DNA of 57,549 nucleotides, taken from the NCBI GenBank assembly GCA_012026885.1, contig VEPL01000012.1, forward strand, positions 1 through 57,549, given 5' to 3'. This DNA is from Betaproteobacteria bacterium (GTDB lineage Bacteria; Pseudomonadota; Gammaproteobacteria; Burkholderiales; Rhodocyclaceae). Of the stretch, positions 17,201-25,275 are shown one piece after another (the first letter of the stretch is position 1; the number at the start of each line of letters is the position of its first letter). The notes under the pieces were generated by a model. The model ran no database searches, was not told where the DNA came from, and saw nothing but the letters and a program-made list of their open reading frames with translations. Position numbers and translations under genes: made by a program.

Positions 17201-17505
17201 GCGAAGATCAACTGGCCGTTTTCGATCTGTTGCAGAAGGACAGCCTAACCAAGGGTGACCGGGATGGCATCAAGAAGGTAGCAAAGGAGCTTTTGGACAA
17301 GCTAAGTAGCGGCAAGCTTCAGATAGATCACTGGCGCGAGAAGGCCACGGCACAAGCTCAGGTCAAGGCCGAAATCATCAAGCACTTATATGCGTACTTG
17401 CCTTCTGGAGCCTACGACGCTGACGAGATCAATCTAAAGGCCAGCGCGGTGTTCGCGCACATTTATACGGCGGGGGTAGGTGAGGGTGCGAGGATGTATC
17501 ACTAA
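14206..17505 (+). CDS. hsdR: Type I restriction-modification endonuclease/translocase subunit
   Basis: A 1099-residue HsdR, the ATP-driven translocase and nuclease. The N-terminal nuclease domain shows the PD-ExK-like region, including FIELKR near residue 165. The helicase core has Walker A GSGKSYSM at about 312-319, DEAHRTQYG (motif II) at about 411, FTGTPL (motif III) and QAIARVNR (motif VI). The C-terminal ~250 residues are the helical domain that docks on HsdM. The sequence appears complete, so the system should be restriction-competent. The start overlaps the hsdS stop; a second ATG follows at once. Intact hsdR together with klcA in the same island is notable. Confidence 0.95.
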   Translation: MMAKKDYSEDLLIQAPTAELLESQLGWRTVFAQDDEDFGVDSLLGRSNDTEVVLSREVLAALKRLNPGLPAEAYSQALGQVLQDDITKTLIALNEEKYKLLRDGVPVKYRDAAGRLVDKRLRLIDFEHPDKNNYQAVRELWVRGRLWLRRPDVIGYVNGLPLVFIELKRFEVHIDSAYKKNYSDYLDTIPHLFHWNALVVISNGHDAQYGSLTSTREHFYRWKRLDEDDPEPGKNLPLLPILLKGMLDKARLLDIVENFVLFDASEGSTHKIVARNHQYLGVNRVIERLTSDDPMIKAEVKAGQLGVFWHTQGSGKSYSMLFLTEKIHRKISGSYTFVVITDRTELDDQIASTYTNAGRANSKTDQASSGDALRKMLRDQNRRYVFGLIQKYRELVKEAYSERDDIIVISDEAHRTQYGRLALNMRKGLPCAKFLGFTGTPLIDAGEKQLTREVFGDYVSIYDFQRAVADGATLPLFYENRGEKLKIVDPKVSERIAEHIEAARQSATLDDPWTDEKEEKLYRELARDYPVLTSPTRLEKVAQDFVDHFHQRWKVVNTGGGKAMMVCLDKITCVKMHDLIKAKWEEKVTQLETSVAAEEALFAAKGKALPKLLQQRREQVEWMKATECCVVVSQEQGEVAEFAKWRNFRDEPLDITPHREKMVKRNLEKEFKQADNPFRIAIVCAMWLTGFDVKCLATLYLDKPMQGHTLMQAIARVNRVGGGKKHGLIIDYNGMLKSLRKALATFAQGDRAGTGKGEGEQNTVRDDSEALAEYAQSLTAARNFLGDLGFDLDGLIAAKGFDKQQQILVAVNLLCESDDRRKTYQVIVEDVQARHRGLFPHPGLFDFDAEESAVNAIYNKLQDARETPDISALLQDLYEVVDTALTTEGKPAPALPNQGHARYDLSNIDFSRLRAEFEKSSFKNVVTLNLKEKIEERLAMMVARNPTRVDLYERYQEIVQEYNKDKDAAEIQKVMDDLFTFNDNLNEEEKRYLREGLESEDQLAVFDLLQKDSLTKGDRDGIKKVAKELLDKLSSGKLQIDHWREKATAQAQVKAEIIKHLYAYLPSGAYDADEINLKASAVFAHIYTAGVGEGARMYH

Positions 17506-17769
17506 TCGAGCGATCGGGGGAGGGCAAGCCGATTTACTCGGGTTCTGATCGTCTGGGCGCTTGCCTGGTCCGTAGAGCTGGCGCTCGCTCGGAACCGTGG
17601 TCACCAAACCGTGGACAACATCGAGCCGAACGAGCTAAGTGTCCGCCCATGTTGCCATTCAGCAGAACTTTGGCTTTTGGCAGTTTGGCGCAAGTTTCCG
17701 GACACTCTCGATTCCGCCAAATCGTGCAAAAATGAATTCAATGCGAACGCGCTAGCGGACGGGGGCTAA
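17506..17769. other. Intergenic region with AGTGTCC inverted repeat
   Basis: A 264-nt gap between hsdR and the Pycsar pair. It contains a 7-bp inverted repeat AGTGTCC (17639-17645) / GGACACT (17700-17706). The segment just before the effector gene is AT-richer (AAAAATGAATTCAATG near 17730) and probably contains the promoter of the defence operon. No terminator was recognised. Confidence 0.4.
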
Positions 17770-18300
17770 ATGGAAGATGAAGAGCGATTCAAGGTATGGT
17801 CAAGTTATGCCGAGATCAGCAGAAAGTGGGTCGTGGTAATGGACACCAAGGCCGGCTTCATTGCCGCCCTTGACTTGGGGCTGCTCGGATTACTGTGGTC
17901 GGGCGCGAGAATTCAGGAGGGCGGCTGCGCGACAAAATGGATTGGTGTTGCGGCCACCATCATTATTGTGGCGTCCGTTGCTTGCGCCATCTGGGTTGCA
18001 CTTCCGCGCGAATCCTTGGCCGCCATCTTCGGTAAAGGCATTCGCTGGCATGGCGACTACAAGCCAGTCAGTTACTACGGCTTCATTTCGCAGACCTACG
18101 GGAAGATGGAATTCGCCAAACTCAAAAATTACGCTGGCGGCCTCACGCATGCCCAACTTGCCGACGAAGCTCTCGAGCAACATTTCGTGCTATCCCACGC
18201 TGCCGCTCGCAAGTCCGGCTTTGTAAGGATCGCTGGCTTTCTTCTCTTGGCTGCCGCGAGTCTGTCAGGGCTCGCAGTCCTCACGAGGCTTTATGGATGA
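17770..18300 (+). CDS. pycTM: Pycsar effector, multi-pass membrane protein
   Basis: A 176-residue membrane protein with hydrophobic segments at about 28-46, 56-78 and 152-172, separated by a cytoplasmic region of about 70 residues. The N-terminal pattern VMDTKAGFIAALDLGLLGLL matches the DUF5706/Pycsar effector family, whose transmembrane members respond to cyclic pyrimidine nucleotides by damaging the inner membrane and aborting phage infection. Its TGA stop overlaps the ATG of the cyclase gene by 4 nt, the operon structure expected of a Pycsar pair. There is no strong Shine-Dalgarno sequence. The effector call rests on the motif and on the neighbouring cyclase together. Confidence 0.85.
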   Translation: MEDEERFKVWSSYAEISRKWVVVMDTKAGFIAALDLGLLGLLWSGARIQEGGCATKWIGVAATIIIVASVACAIWVALPRESLAAIFGKGIRWHGDYKPVSYYGFISQTYGKMEFAKLKNYAGGLTHAQLADEALEQHFVLSHAAARKSGFVRIAGFLLLAAASLSGLAVLTRLYG

Positions 18301-19163
18301 AGACAACTGGCACTGCTTATTTCACCGAGGACAGCGATTTTCGCATCAGAGAGATTCTTGGCGCGGGGGATCAGGCTTTCGAGGAGTTGAACTATATCCC
18401 TTCGTCAGACAAGCTGACTTACTCAAACGGCTTCTATGTCTATTGCACGGCGCTGTTCATCGACATCCGCGGAAGTTCAAGGCTACCGGAAATTCACAAC
18501 CGCCCGGTACTTGCAAAAATCTACCGTGCGTACCTTTCCGAATGCGTGGCCATCCTCAATCAAGACACAAATTGTCGCGAGATATTCATCAATGGCGATT
18601 GCGTGAGCGGAATTTTTGAAACGCCATTGAAGACGGATATTGACTCAACCTTTTTCCGCGCTGTGCAACTCAACACGCTGATCAAATTGTTGAATTGGCG
18701 TTTGGAGCAGAAGGGATATGCTCAGCTCAAGTGCGGTATCGGCATCGATTATGGGCGCGCTTTAATGCTCAAAGCTGGCTTCAAAGGTCACTCCATCAAC
18801 GAGATCATTTGGATGGGGGATGTCGTCAATCAGGCGTCAAACCTATGTCATCAAGGAAATAAGGGTTCCCGCAAGGTAATCCAGGTGTCGCCGGCAATAC
18901 GGCAGAACATTACGCGGGACGATTACTTGAAGTTGCTCGACCCAGTACACGGCAGCGGATTGCATTTACCCGATCCGATTGCCTATGAAGGCGACCTGGT
19001 TGGCGTTGAAATGAATGCCTGGATTGAAGAGCAACAAGCCAACCAAAAGCCGAAGGGCATGGATCTCGCGACACTGCTTGCCCTTGGTTCACCACAGCAA
19101 GGCGGTAGAGGACTGATCAATACTTATCAGGCCGCGCATAAGTCTCCGAAACCTTGGCTGTAG
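18297..19163 (+). CDS. pycC: Pycsar cyclase (class III nucleotidyl cyclase domain)
   Basis: A 288-residue class III cyclase-domain protein. Metal-binding aspartates are Asp56 (LFIDIRGSS) and Asp101 (INGDCVSGIFE); GIGIDYGRA (147-155) and MGDVVNQASNL with Asn178 (173-183) complete the fold. Standalone short cyclases next to a DUF5706-like membrane protein are the cCMP or cUMP synthases of Pycsar anti-phage systems. After phage sensing they make the second messenger that activates the membrane effector. Whether this one makes cCMP or cUMP cannot be told by eye. The C-terminal ~60 residues (QQANQKPKGMDLATLLALG onward) lie outside the cyclase fold and may be a sensor or regulatory tail. Confidence 0.88.
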   Translation: MKTTGTAYFTEDSDFRIREILGAGDQAFEELNYIPSSDKLTYSNGFYVYCTALFIDIRGSSRLPEIHNRPVLAKIYRAYLSECVAILNQDTNCREIFINGDCVSGIFETPLKTDIDSTFFRAVQLNTLIKLLNWRLEQKGYAQLKCGIGIDYGRALMLKAGFKGHSINEIIWMGDVVNQASNLCHQGNKGSRKVIQVSPAIRQNITRDDYLKLLDPVHGSGLHLPDPIAYEGDLVGVEMNAWIEEQQANQKPKGMDLATLLALGSPQQGGRGLINTYQAAHKSPKPWL

Positions 19164-19438
19164 AAAATTGGAAATCGCGTGTCCCGGCCATGTCCTGAAG
19201 TTTTTGCAAAATGGCCATCGATGCCTATTCTGCTGAATGGCGGCAAGGTCGAACCGTCGCCCCTAGTTCTGAAACGATATCCAGCTTGCCAGGAGCCATT
19301 CAAAGCATCTGGCAGGGCAACGTATCACCTCACCCGCAAAAACTCCCCAGCGGCCCGGGAAATGCGTCCGAGGTTGCGCGGCCAATGCGGGACCGCCGGA
19401 CTAAAGGTATGGCGATCCTCTTGCATCCCCCGAAATGC
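19164..19438. other. Island edge between Pycsar and tRNA-Asn
   Basis: No supported gene. Short open frames here have no ribosome-binding site. A TTGCAT/ATGCAA inverted repeat (about 19421-19440) precedes the tRNA terminator. This should contain the right end of the integrated element, but no repeat of the tRNA 3' end was found elsewhere in the window. Confidence 0.4.
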
Positions 19439-19464
19439 AAAAAGCCAACCCCGGAGGATTGGCT
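19439..19464 (-). terminator. Intrinsic terminator of tRNA-Asn
   Basis: On the leftward strand AGCCAA and TTGGCT form a 6-bp stem with a 10-nt loop and are followed by TTTTT, 26 nt beyond the CCA end of the tRNA. Confidence 0.7.
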
Positions 19465-19490
19465 AAGTGCACGTCTTGCAACGAATTTTT

Positions 19491-19566
19491 TGGCTCCCCG
19501 ACCTGGGCTCGAACCAGGGACCTACGGATTAACAGTCCGGCGCTCTACCGACTGAGCTATCGGGGA
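19491..19566 (-). tRNA. tRNA-Asn (GTT)
   Basis: A 76-nt cloverleaf with acceptor arms TCCCCGA/TCGGGGA, a D-arm AGCTCAGTCGGTAGAGC, anticodon GTT (19531-19533), a TTCGAGCC T-loop and an encoded 3' CCA. Its 3' end points into the accessory island, which makes it the likely integration target of the island's tyrosine recombinase. Confidence 0.98.
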
Positions 19567-19581
19567 ACAGCAGAGGCGCGC

Positions 19582-19610
19582 ATCATAGTCAGTAAGCGGA
19601 GCATGGTCAA
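19582..19610 (-). promoter_or_regulatory. Sigma-70 promoter of tRNA-Asn
   Basis: On the leftward strand TTGACC (19610-19605), a 17-nt spacer and TATGAT (19587-19582), followed by a GC-rich GCGCGCC discriminator typical of stringently controlled tRNA promoters. Confidence 0.8.
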
Positions 19611-19650
19611 GCGTTGACAACGTATATACTCCCAAAAAAACATAGCCGCC

Positions 19651-21321
19651 ATGGATCAAAATCTAGTCTTCGCAAAAACCCCGACCGGCGACGAAGCAGT
19701 CAGGCAAAGTACGCGCGTTGTGCAGCGCAGTTTGCGCATGCTCCTTGTGCAGGTAGACGGCCGTCTGACGGTGGCCGACCTGGTTGCCAAGATGGGCGAT
19801 CAGCGCCTTGTCGAGGATGCGTTGCGCGAACTGGAAGAGGGCGGCTTTATTGCTCCGACTTCAGAAGCCCTCTCGGCTTGGCAGGACGGACGCCAGCGCC
19901 TGCGGCAAATGCGGGCTGCGCAGGAAGCTTCAGGATTGTCTACGGCAGACGTCGACAGCATCGAATCCCATCATATCGACCAGGACGATCCGGAAAGCCT
20001 CCTGCCGCCGCCCAAGGCGCCGGCATTCTCGTCTTACGGCAAGCCTGTCCTGCCGACAGCGGAGAAACATGCGACTTCGCCCGAGCCCGAACCGGAGGCG
20101 CCCGCTCGCGGCGGGGCGCTGGCGGGCAAGGGGGTGTTGGTCGCGATTCTCGGCGGGGTGCTGGCTCTCGTCGCGCTGTATTTCTTCTTTCCCTACGGGC
20201 GTTTCAAGCCAGGTATCGAGGCGGAGATCGCGCGTATCGTGCAGCGTCCTGTCGCCATCGGCGAGATTCGTCCCCGTCTGTTGCCGGCTCCGGCGCTTGT
20301 CCTGACCGGCGTCCAGGTAGGCCGCAGCGACGAGGGCGGGGCGGATGAAATCCGTCTGCCTGCGGCTGCGGCGATCAGCGGAGGGCCGTTCGAGCAGGTT
20401 ACCGTCACCGGGGCGCGTGTTGCAGCGAACTTGCTGCTGGATTTGCCGATCTTCGGCGGAGCAGCGCCGACTGGACAACCGTCGGTCAAACTGCAGCGAA
20501 TCACGGTAGAGCGCCTGACGGTCACTGCCGGGGCGCTAAAGATCGCGGACCTGAAAGGCGATGTCGCCATTGGCCGCGACGGGAGAATCAGCAATGTCGC
20601 CCTGCAGTCGGCTGACCGCAGCCTGCGCCTTGGCGTGGCGCTCACGCCGGAAGGGCCGCAGGTTTCGTTCGAGGGTCTGGCATGGCGTCCGATCGACGAC
20701 TTTCCATTGACCCTCGATTCGCTTCAGGCGAAGGCGCTGCTTCAGCCAGGAAGGTTGCTGGTCCAGAAATTCGAAGCCAATGCGATGGGCGGCGTCGTGC
20801 AGGGGACTTGGCTGGTCGATTGGAGCAGTGGCCTCGCCATGGCTGGGGAGGGCAACTACGAAAGGCTGGATGCGCGCCGCGTGACCAGCATCTTCGTTTC
20901 TTCGTTGTCGCTCGACGGGTTGCTGACCGGGACCCTTCGCTTGCGGGCGGCAGGAAGCGACTGGCGCACGCTGTGGGCGAATGTCGAAGGCCAGGCGGAC
21001 TTGACCGTGATGCGCGGGGTGCTCAACGGAGTCGATCTGGGCGAGGCCGCGCGGCGTGGTCCCGGTTCGACGGTCCGCGCCGGCAGCACGAAGTTCGAGC
21101 GGACGACGCTGCGGCTGGTGATCGATCCGCGCCAGGTCAGCGGGCGGGATGTCGCCATGAGCGCCGGGTTGTTCAATGCGAACGGAAATTTCGTCGTGAG
21201 TCGCGATCGTGCCGTGGAGGGCAGCGTGGTCGTCAACATGCACTCCTCGGTGTCTTCGATATCCGTACCGGTCCGGGTAAACGGAATCTTGCCCAACCTT
21301 CAGGCGGGCGCCACCCGCTAA
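19651..21321 (+). CDS. AsmA-like envelope protein with N-terminal cytoplasmic domain
   Basis: A 556-residue protein with three parts. Residues about 20-75 (RVVQRSLRMLLVQVDGRLTV, then LVEDALRELEEGGFIAP) look like a small winged-helix-like cytoplasmic module. After a Pro/Glu-rich linker a transmembrane helix follows at about 157-182. The rest (about 185-556) is a periplasmic beta-rich AsmA/DUF3971-like region ending in LFNANGNFVVSRDRAVEGSV, typical of the AsmA C-terminal family linked to outer-membrane biogenesis and lipid transport. It is convergent with the aminotransferase gene across a terminator. The ATG lacks a strong ribosome-binding site. Exact function unknown. Confidence 0.75.
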   Translation: MDQNLVFAKTPTGDEAVRQSTRVVQRSLRMLLVQVDGRLTVADLVAKMGDQRLVEDALRELEEGGFIAPTSEALSAWQDGRQRLRQMRAAQEASGLSTADVDSIESHHIDQDDPESLLPPPKAPAFSSYGKPVLPTAEKHATSPEPEPEAPARGGALAGKGVLVAILGGVLALVALYFFFPYGRFKPGIEAEIARIVQRPVAIGEIRPRLLPAPALVLTGVQVGRSDEGGADEIRLPAAAAISGGPFEQVTVTGARVAANLLLDLPIFGGAAPTGQPSVKLQRITVERLTVTAGALKIADLKGDVAIGRDGRISNVALQSADRSLRLGVALTPEGPQVSFEGLAWRPIDDFPLTLDSLQAKALLQPGRLLVQKFEANAMGGVVQGTWLVDWSSGLAMAGEGNYERLDARRVTSIFVSSLSLDGLLTGTLRLRAAGSDWRTLWANVEGQADLTVMRGVLNGVDLGEAARRGPGSTVRAGSTKFERTTLRLVIDPRQVSGRDVAMSAGLFNANGNFVVSRDRAVEGSVVVNMHSSVSSISVPVRVNGILPNLQAGATR

Positions 21322-21325
21322 GGGC

Positions 21326-21353
21326 AAAAAAAAGCGGAGCGCCTGGCTCCGCT
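21326..21353 (-). terminator. Intrinsic terminator between AsmA-like and aminotransferase genes
   Basis: AGCGGAGC-GCCTG-GCTCCGCT forms an 8-bp stem with a run of eight A on its left, that is T8 in leftward RNA. It is a strong terminator for the aminotransferase gene and probably also stops rightward transcripts. Confidence 0.85.
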
Positions 21354-21374
21354 CCATTCTCCCTGTCGGGGCTT

Positions 21375-22583
21375 TCAGGACTTGACCACCGTAGCGATTG
21401 CCTTGGCGACGTAGTCGAGGTTACGGGTGTTGAGCGCGGCGAGGCAGATGCGTCCGGTCGACACCGCGTAGATGCCGAATTCGTCCTTCATCCGCTCGAC
21501 CTGAGGTGCGCTCAGGCCGGTGTAGGAGAACATCCCGCGTTGCTGGGCGACGAAGGAGAAGTCCTGCGGGCAGCCGGTTGCCTTGATCGCATCAACCAAC
21601 CCGGTGCGCATGGCGCGGATGCGGTCGCGCATGCCGGCCAGCTCCGTTTCCCACTCCTGGCGGAGTTCCGGCGAGGCGAGGACGGCTGCCACGAGAGCGC
21701 CGCCGTGGGTGGGCGGATTGGAGTAGTTGGTACGGATGACGCGCTTCAGTTGCGACATGACGCGCGCTGCTTCGTCCTTGCCGGCGGTGACGATCGACAG
21801 CGCGCCAACGCGTTCGCCATAGAGCGAGAAGTTCTTGGAGAAGGAACTGGATGCGAAGAACTGCAGGCCGGAGGCCGAGAACGCGCGCACCGCGACTGCA
21901 TCGGCTTCGATCCCGTCGGCGAAGCCCTGGTAGGCCATGTCGAGGAAGGGGACGAGGTTGCGTTCCTTGCAAAGCGACACGACTTCTGCCCACTGGGAAT
22001 CGCTGAGGTCGGCACCGGTCGGGTTGTGGCAGCAGGCGTGGAGGATCACCACGGATCCAGCGGCCATGGTGCTCAGGCCGGCCTTCATCCCGGCGAAATT
22101 GACACCGCGCGTGGCAGGATCGTAATAGGCATAGTTCTCGACGACGAAACCGGCCGACTCGAAAAGCGCGCGGTGGTTTTCCCAGGAGGGATCGCTGATG
22201 TAGACCTTGGCGTCGGGATTGAGGCGCTTGAGGTAATCGGCACCGATCTTGAGGGCACCGGTGCCACCCAGAGCCTGAGCGGTGACGACCTGGCCGCCGG
22301 CGAGGAGCGCGGAATCTTTGCCAAACAAGAGGTTCTGGACGGCCGTGTTGTAGGCCGGAGCGCCCTCGATCGGCTGGTAGCCGCGCGGCAGCGCGGCCTT
22401 GACGCGGACGTCCTCGGCAGCCTTTACGGCGGCGAGAAGCGGGATCTTGCCGTTGTCGTCGAAGTAAACGCCGACGCCGAGGTTGACCTTGGTGGTGCGG
22501 CTGTCGGCGTTGAAGGCTTCGTTGAGGCCGAGGATGGGATCGCGCGGGGCCATTTCCACCGCGGCGAAGATCGAAGAGGACAT
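21375..22583 (-). CDS. tyrB: Aromatic/aspartate aminotransferase
   Basis: A PLP-dependent class I aminotransferase of about 402 residues, transferring amino groups between aspartate, glutamate or aromatic amino acids and 2-oxoacids in the cytosol. Visible signatures are the N-terminal MAPRDPILGLNEAFN, the cofactor region CCHNPTGADL, and SSSFSKNFSLYGERVG containing the Schiff-base lysine. The start at 22583 (MSSSIFAAVE) is set by GGAG 8 nt upstream; a longer frame upstream has no site. It is divergent from uvrB. Whether aspartate or aromatic substrates dominate (aspC versus tyrB) cannot be decided from the sequence. Confidence 0.92.
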   Translation of the reverse strand: MSSSIFAAVEMAPRDPILGLNEAFNADSRTTKVNLGVGVYFDDNGKIPLLAAVKAAEDVRVKAALPRGYQPIEGAPAYNTAVQNLLFGKDSALLAGGQVVTAQALGGTGALKIGADYLKRLNPDAKVYISDPSWENHRALFESAGFVVENYAYYDPATRGVNFAGMKAGLSTMAAGSVVILHACCHNPTGADLSDSQWAEVVSLCKERNLVPFLDMAYQGFADGIEADAVAVRAFSASGLQFFASSSFSKNFSLYGERVGALSIVTAGKDEAARVMSQLKRVIRTNYSNPPTHGGALVAAVLASPELRQEWETELAGMRDRIRAMRTGLVDAIKATGCPQDFSFVAQQRGMFSYTGLSAPQVERMKDEFGIYAVSTGRICLAALNTRNLDYVAKAIATVVKS

Positions 22584-22667
22584 AGGAACTCCGTGGAATA
22601 ATGCGGGAAACGGGTGAATTGCCGCACGAGCGTGCAGCATTCACCGGGAAAACTTTTGAATTTTATC

Positions 22668-24725
22668 ATGAGCTCACTGCCCGCCACGGCCCCAGTCGTC
22701 ACCTTTCCCGACAGCCCGTACCGCCTGCATCAGCCTTTCGCGCCATCCGGCGACCAGCCGGGGGCGATCGACCGCCTGGTGGATGGCCTCGCGGATGGCC
22801 TCTCCTTCCAGACGCTGCTCGGGGTCACGGGTTCCGGCAAGACTTACACGATGGCCAACGTCATCGCCCGTACCGGCCGGCCGGCCCTCGTGCTGGCACC
22901 GAACAAGACCCTCGCGGCCCAGCTTTATGCCGAATTCAAGGAATTCCTGCCCGAGAACGCCGTCGAGTACTTCGTTTCCTACTACGACTATTACCAGCCC
23001 GAGGCCTACGTGCCGTCGCGCGACCTCTTCATCGAGAAGGACAGCTCGATCAACGACCATATCGAGCAGATGCGCCTTTCGGCGACCAAGAGCCTGATCG
23101 AGCGGCGCGACGTGGTCATCGTGGCTACTGTGTCGTGCATCTACGGCATCGGTGATCGTGACGAGTACCACAACATGATCCTGACGATGCGCGTCGGCGA
23201 CCGCCTCGACCAGCGCGCCATCGTCAAGCGGCTCACGGATATGCAGTACGAGCGCAACGATACCGACTTCCACCGCGGCACCTTCCGCGTGCGTGGCGAT
23301 ACCATTGATGTCTTTCCCGCCGAGCATGCCGAGCACGCCATCCGGATATCCTTGTTCGACGACGAGGTCGAGGCGTTGCAGTTCTTCGACCCGCTGACCG
23401 GCCATCTGCTGCACAAGGCGCTGCGCTTCACCGTGTTTCCGGCCTCGCACTACGTTACGCCCAGGGCGACGGTCTTGCGTGCCATCGAGGCCATCAAGGC
23501 CGAATTGCGTCAGCGGATCGACTGGTTTACGCGTGAAAACAAGCTGGTCGAAGCGCAGCGCATCGAACAGCGGACGCGCTTCGACCTCGAAATGCTCGAC
23601 CAGATCGGTTTCTGCAAGGGGATCGAGAACTACTCCCGCCACCTGTCAGGGCGGCGGGCAGGAGAACCGCCGCCGACCCTTATCGATTATCTGCCGCGGG
23701 ATGCCCTGATGTTCATCGACGAATCGCACGTCACCATCGGCCAGGTCGGCGGCATGTACAAGGGTGACCGCTCGCGCAAGGAAAACCTGGTCGACTACGG
23801 ATTCCGTCTGCCTTCGGCGCTCGACAACCGGCCATTGCAGTTCGCCGAATTCGAGGCGCAGTTGCGCCAAACCGTCTTCGTCAGCGCAACCCCCGCCGAT
23901 TACGAGCGCGAACATGCCGGGCAGGTCGTCGAGCAGCTCGTGCGCCCGACCGGCCTGGTCGACCCCGACGTGATCGTACGGCCAGCGTCGACGCAGGTCG
24001 ATGACCTCCTCGGCGAGATTGCCAAGCGTGTCGCCGTGAATGAACGGGTTCTCGTCACGACGCTCACCAAGCGCATGGCCGAAGATCTCACCGATTTTCT
24101 CGGCGAGAACGGCATCCGCGTCCGCTACCTGCACTCGGATATCGACACCGTCGAACGGGTGGAAATCATCCGTGACCTTCGCCTCGGCGAGTTCGACGTC
24201 CTCGTCGGCATCAATCTCCTGCGCGAAGGGCTGGACATCCCCGAGGTTTCCCTGGTGGCGATCCTGGATGCGGACAAGGAGGGTTTCCTGCGCTCCGAAC
24301 GCTCGCTAATCCAGACCGTTGGTCGTGCGGCGCGCCATATCCATGGCACAGCCATACTTTATGCTGATACGATTACGGGGTCCATGCAGCGTGCCATGGC
24401 GGAAACCGGGCGGCGCCGCGACAAGCAGTTGCAATTCAATGCCGAGCACGGGATCGTTCCCCGCGGGGTGTCCAAGCGGATCAAGGACATCATCGACGGG
24501 GTCTTCGACGCCGACTCGGCGCGCGAGGAGCGACGCGTGGCGGAAAAGCAGGCCGTGTATGCTGCTATGGACGAAAAGGCGGTGGCAAAGGAGATCAGGC
24601 GGCTCGAGAAGCACATGCTCGAGTGTGCCAGGAATCTCGAATTCGAAGAGGCCGCGGCCGCGCGTGACGAACTTTTCCGCCTGCGGGAGCAGGTATTCGG
24701 CGCTGCGCGGCACGACGAAGAGTGA
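22668..24725 (+). CDS. uvrB: Excinuclease ABC subunit B
   Basis: A ~685-residue UvrB, the damage-verification helicase of nucleotide excision repair that loads UvrC. It has Walker A GVTGSGKT near residue 52, the DNA-clamping beta-hairpin region with [12 protein letters not shown], helicase motifs DESHVTIGQ and TVGRAARH, and the C-terminal UVR helical hairpin ([25 protein letters not shown]) that contacts UvrC. The start at 22668 gives the usual length; in-frame starts further upstream would overlap the aminotransferase leader. uvrC lies 30 kb downstream in this window. The phosphatase gene follows after 11 nt. Confidence 0.97.
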   Translation: MSSLPATAPVVTFPDSPYRLHQPFAPSGDQPGAIDRLVDGLADGLSFQTLLGVTGSGKTYTMANVIARTGRPALVLAPNKTLAAQLYAEFKEFLPENAVEYFVSYYDYYQPEAYVPSRDLFIEKDSSINDHIEQMRLSATKSLIERRDVVIVATVSCIYGIGDRDEYHNMILTMRVGDRLDQRAIVKRLTDMQYERNDTDFHRGTFRVRGDTIDVFPAEHAEHAIRISLFDDEVEALQFFDPLTGHLLHKALRFTVFPASHYVTPRATVLRAIEAIKAELRQRIDWFTRENKLVEAQRIEQRTRFDLEMLDQIGFCKGIENYSRHLSGRRAGEPPPTLIDYLPRDALMFIDESHVTIGQVGGMYKGDRSRKENLVDYGFRLPSALDNRPLQFAEFEAQLRQTVFVSATPADYEREHAGQVVEQLVRPTGLVDPDVIVRPASTQVDDLLGEIAKRVAVNERVLVTTLTKRMAEDLTDFLGENGIRVRYLHSDIDTVERVEIIRDLRLGEFDVLVGINLLREGLDIPEVSLVAILDADKEGFLRSERSLIQTVGRAARHIHGTAILYADTITGSMQRAMAETGRRRDKQLQFNAEHGIVPRGVSKRIKDIIDGVFDADSAREERRVAEKQAVYAAMDEKAVAKEIRRLEKHMLECARNLEFEEAAAARDELFRLREQVFGAARHDEE

Positions 24726-24736
24726 GACAGTTTGCA

Positions 24737-25219
24737 ATGAGTTTTCGCGTGCTGATGGTCTGCATGGGGAATATCTGCCGTTCGCCTACAGCGGAGGGCG
24801 TCGTTCGCCAATTCATTAAAAACAATAGATTGGGCGATCTTGTTGAAGTCGATTCTGCAGGAACGCACGGCTATCACGTCGGCGAGGCACCCGATTCGCG
24901 AACCCAGCGGGCGGCGGCCGCTCGCGGCTACAATCTGTCGCAGCTGCGTGCCCGAAAGGTTGCACGCCAGGATCTCGAGTATTTCGACCTGATCTTGGCG
25001 ATGGACAGGAGCAATCTCGATAACCTCCGGCGCATGGCGCCGCCCGAGTTGCATGACCGCATCAGGCTCTTCATGGAGTACGCACGCAACTTCGACGATG
25101 ACGAAGTGCCCGACCCCTATTACGGCCTCGGGCACGGATTCGATCTGGTGCTGGACATGGTCGAGGATGCCGCGCTCGGGCTTGTCGAGGACCTGAAGAA
25201 GAAGCTGGGCCGCGCCTGA
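24737..25219 (+). CDS. Low-molecular-weight protein-tyrosine phosphatase
   Basis: A 160-residue cytosolic phosphatase of the arsenate-reductase-like LMW-PTP fold. The P-loop CMGNICRS contains the nucleophile Cys9 and Arg15, and the general-acid loop DPYYG carries Asp126. Family members dephosphorylate tyrosine kinases that control exopolysaccharide synthesis, but there is no polysaccharide gene nearby, so the substrate is unknown. It lies 11 nt after uvrB, probably co-transcribed, and is followed by a strong terminator. Confidence 0.93.
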   Translation: MSFRVLMVCMGNICRSPTAEGVVRQFIKNNRLGDLVEVDSAGTHGYHVGEAPDSRTQRAAAARGYNLSQLRARKVARQDLEYFDLILAMDRSNLDNLRRMAPPELHDRIRLFMEYARNFDDDEVPDPYYGLGHGFDLVLDMVEDAALGLVEDLKKKLGRA

Positions 25220-25226
25220 CGCAATG

Positions 25227-25252
25227 AAAAGGGGCGCCCGCAGGCGCCCCTT
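25227..25252. terminator. Bidirectional terminator between LMW-PTP and rne
   Basis: An 8-bp perfect stem GGGGCGCC-CGCA-GGCGCCCC with AAAA on the left (T-run for leftward rne) and TT on the right. It separates two convergent genes. Confidence 0.85.
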
Positions 25253-25275
25253 GGATCAGGTTGGAAAAGGCCTGC

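Noticed and set aside
18297..19163. CBASS cyclase
   Set aside because: The motifs are those of class III adenylate/guanylate cyclases, not of the CD-NTase fold.
19614..19619. Rightward promoter with TTGACA before the AsmA-like gene
   Set aside because: No acceptable -10 element at 16-18 nt spacing; the good promoter here is the leftward tRNA-Asn one.
20682..22601. 639-codon open frame spanning the AsmA-like gene end and the aminotransferase
   Set aside because: It crosses a terminator and overlaps two supported genes; Arg/Gly-rich shadow composition.
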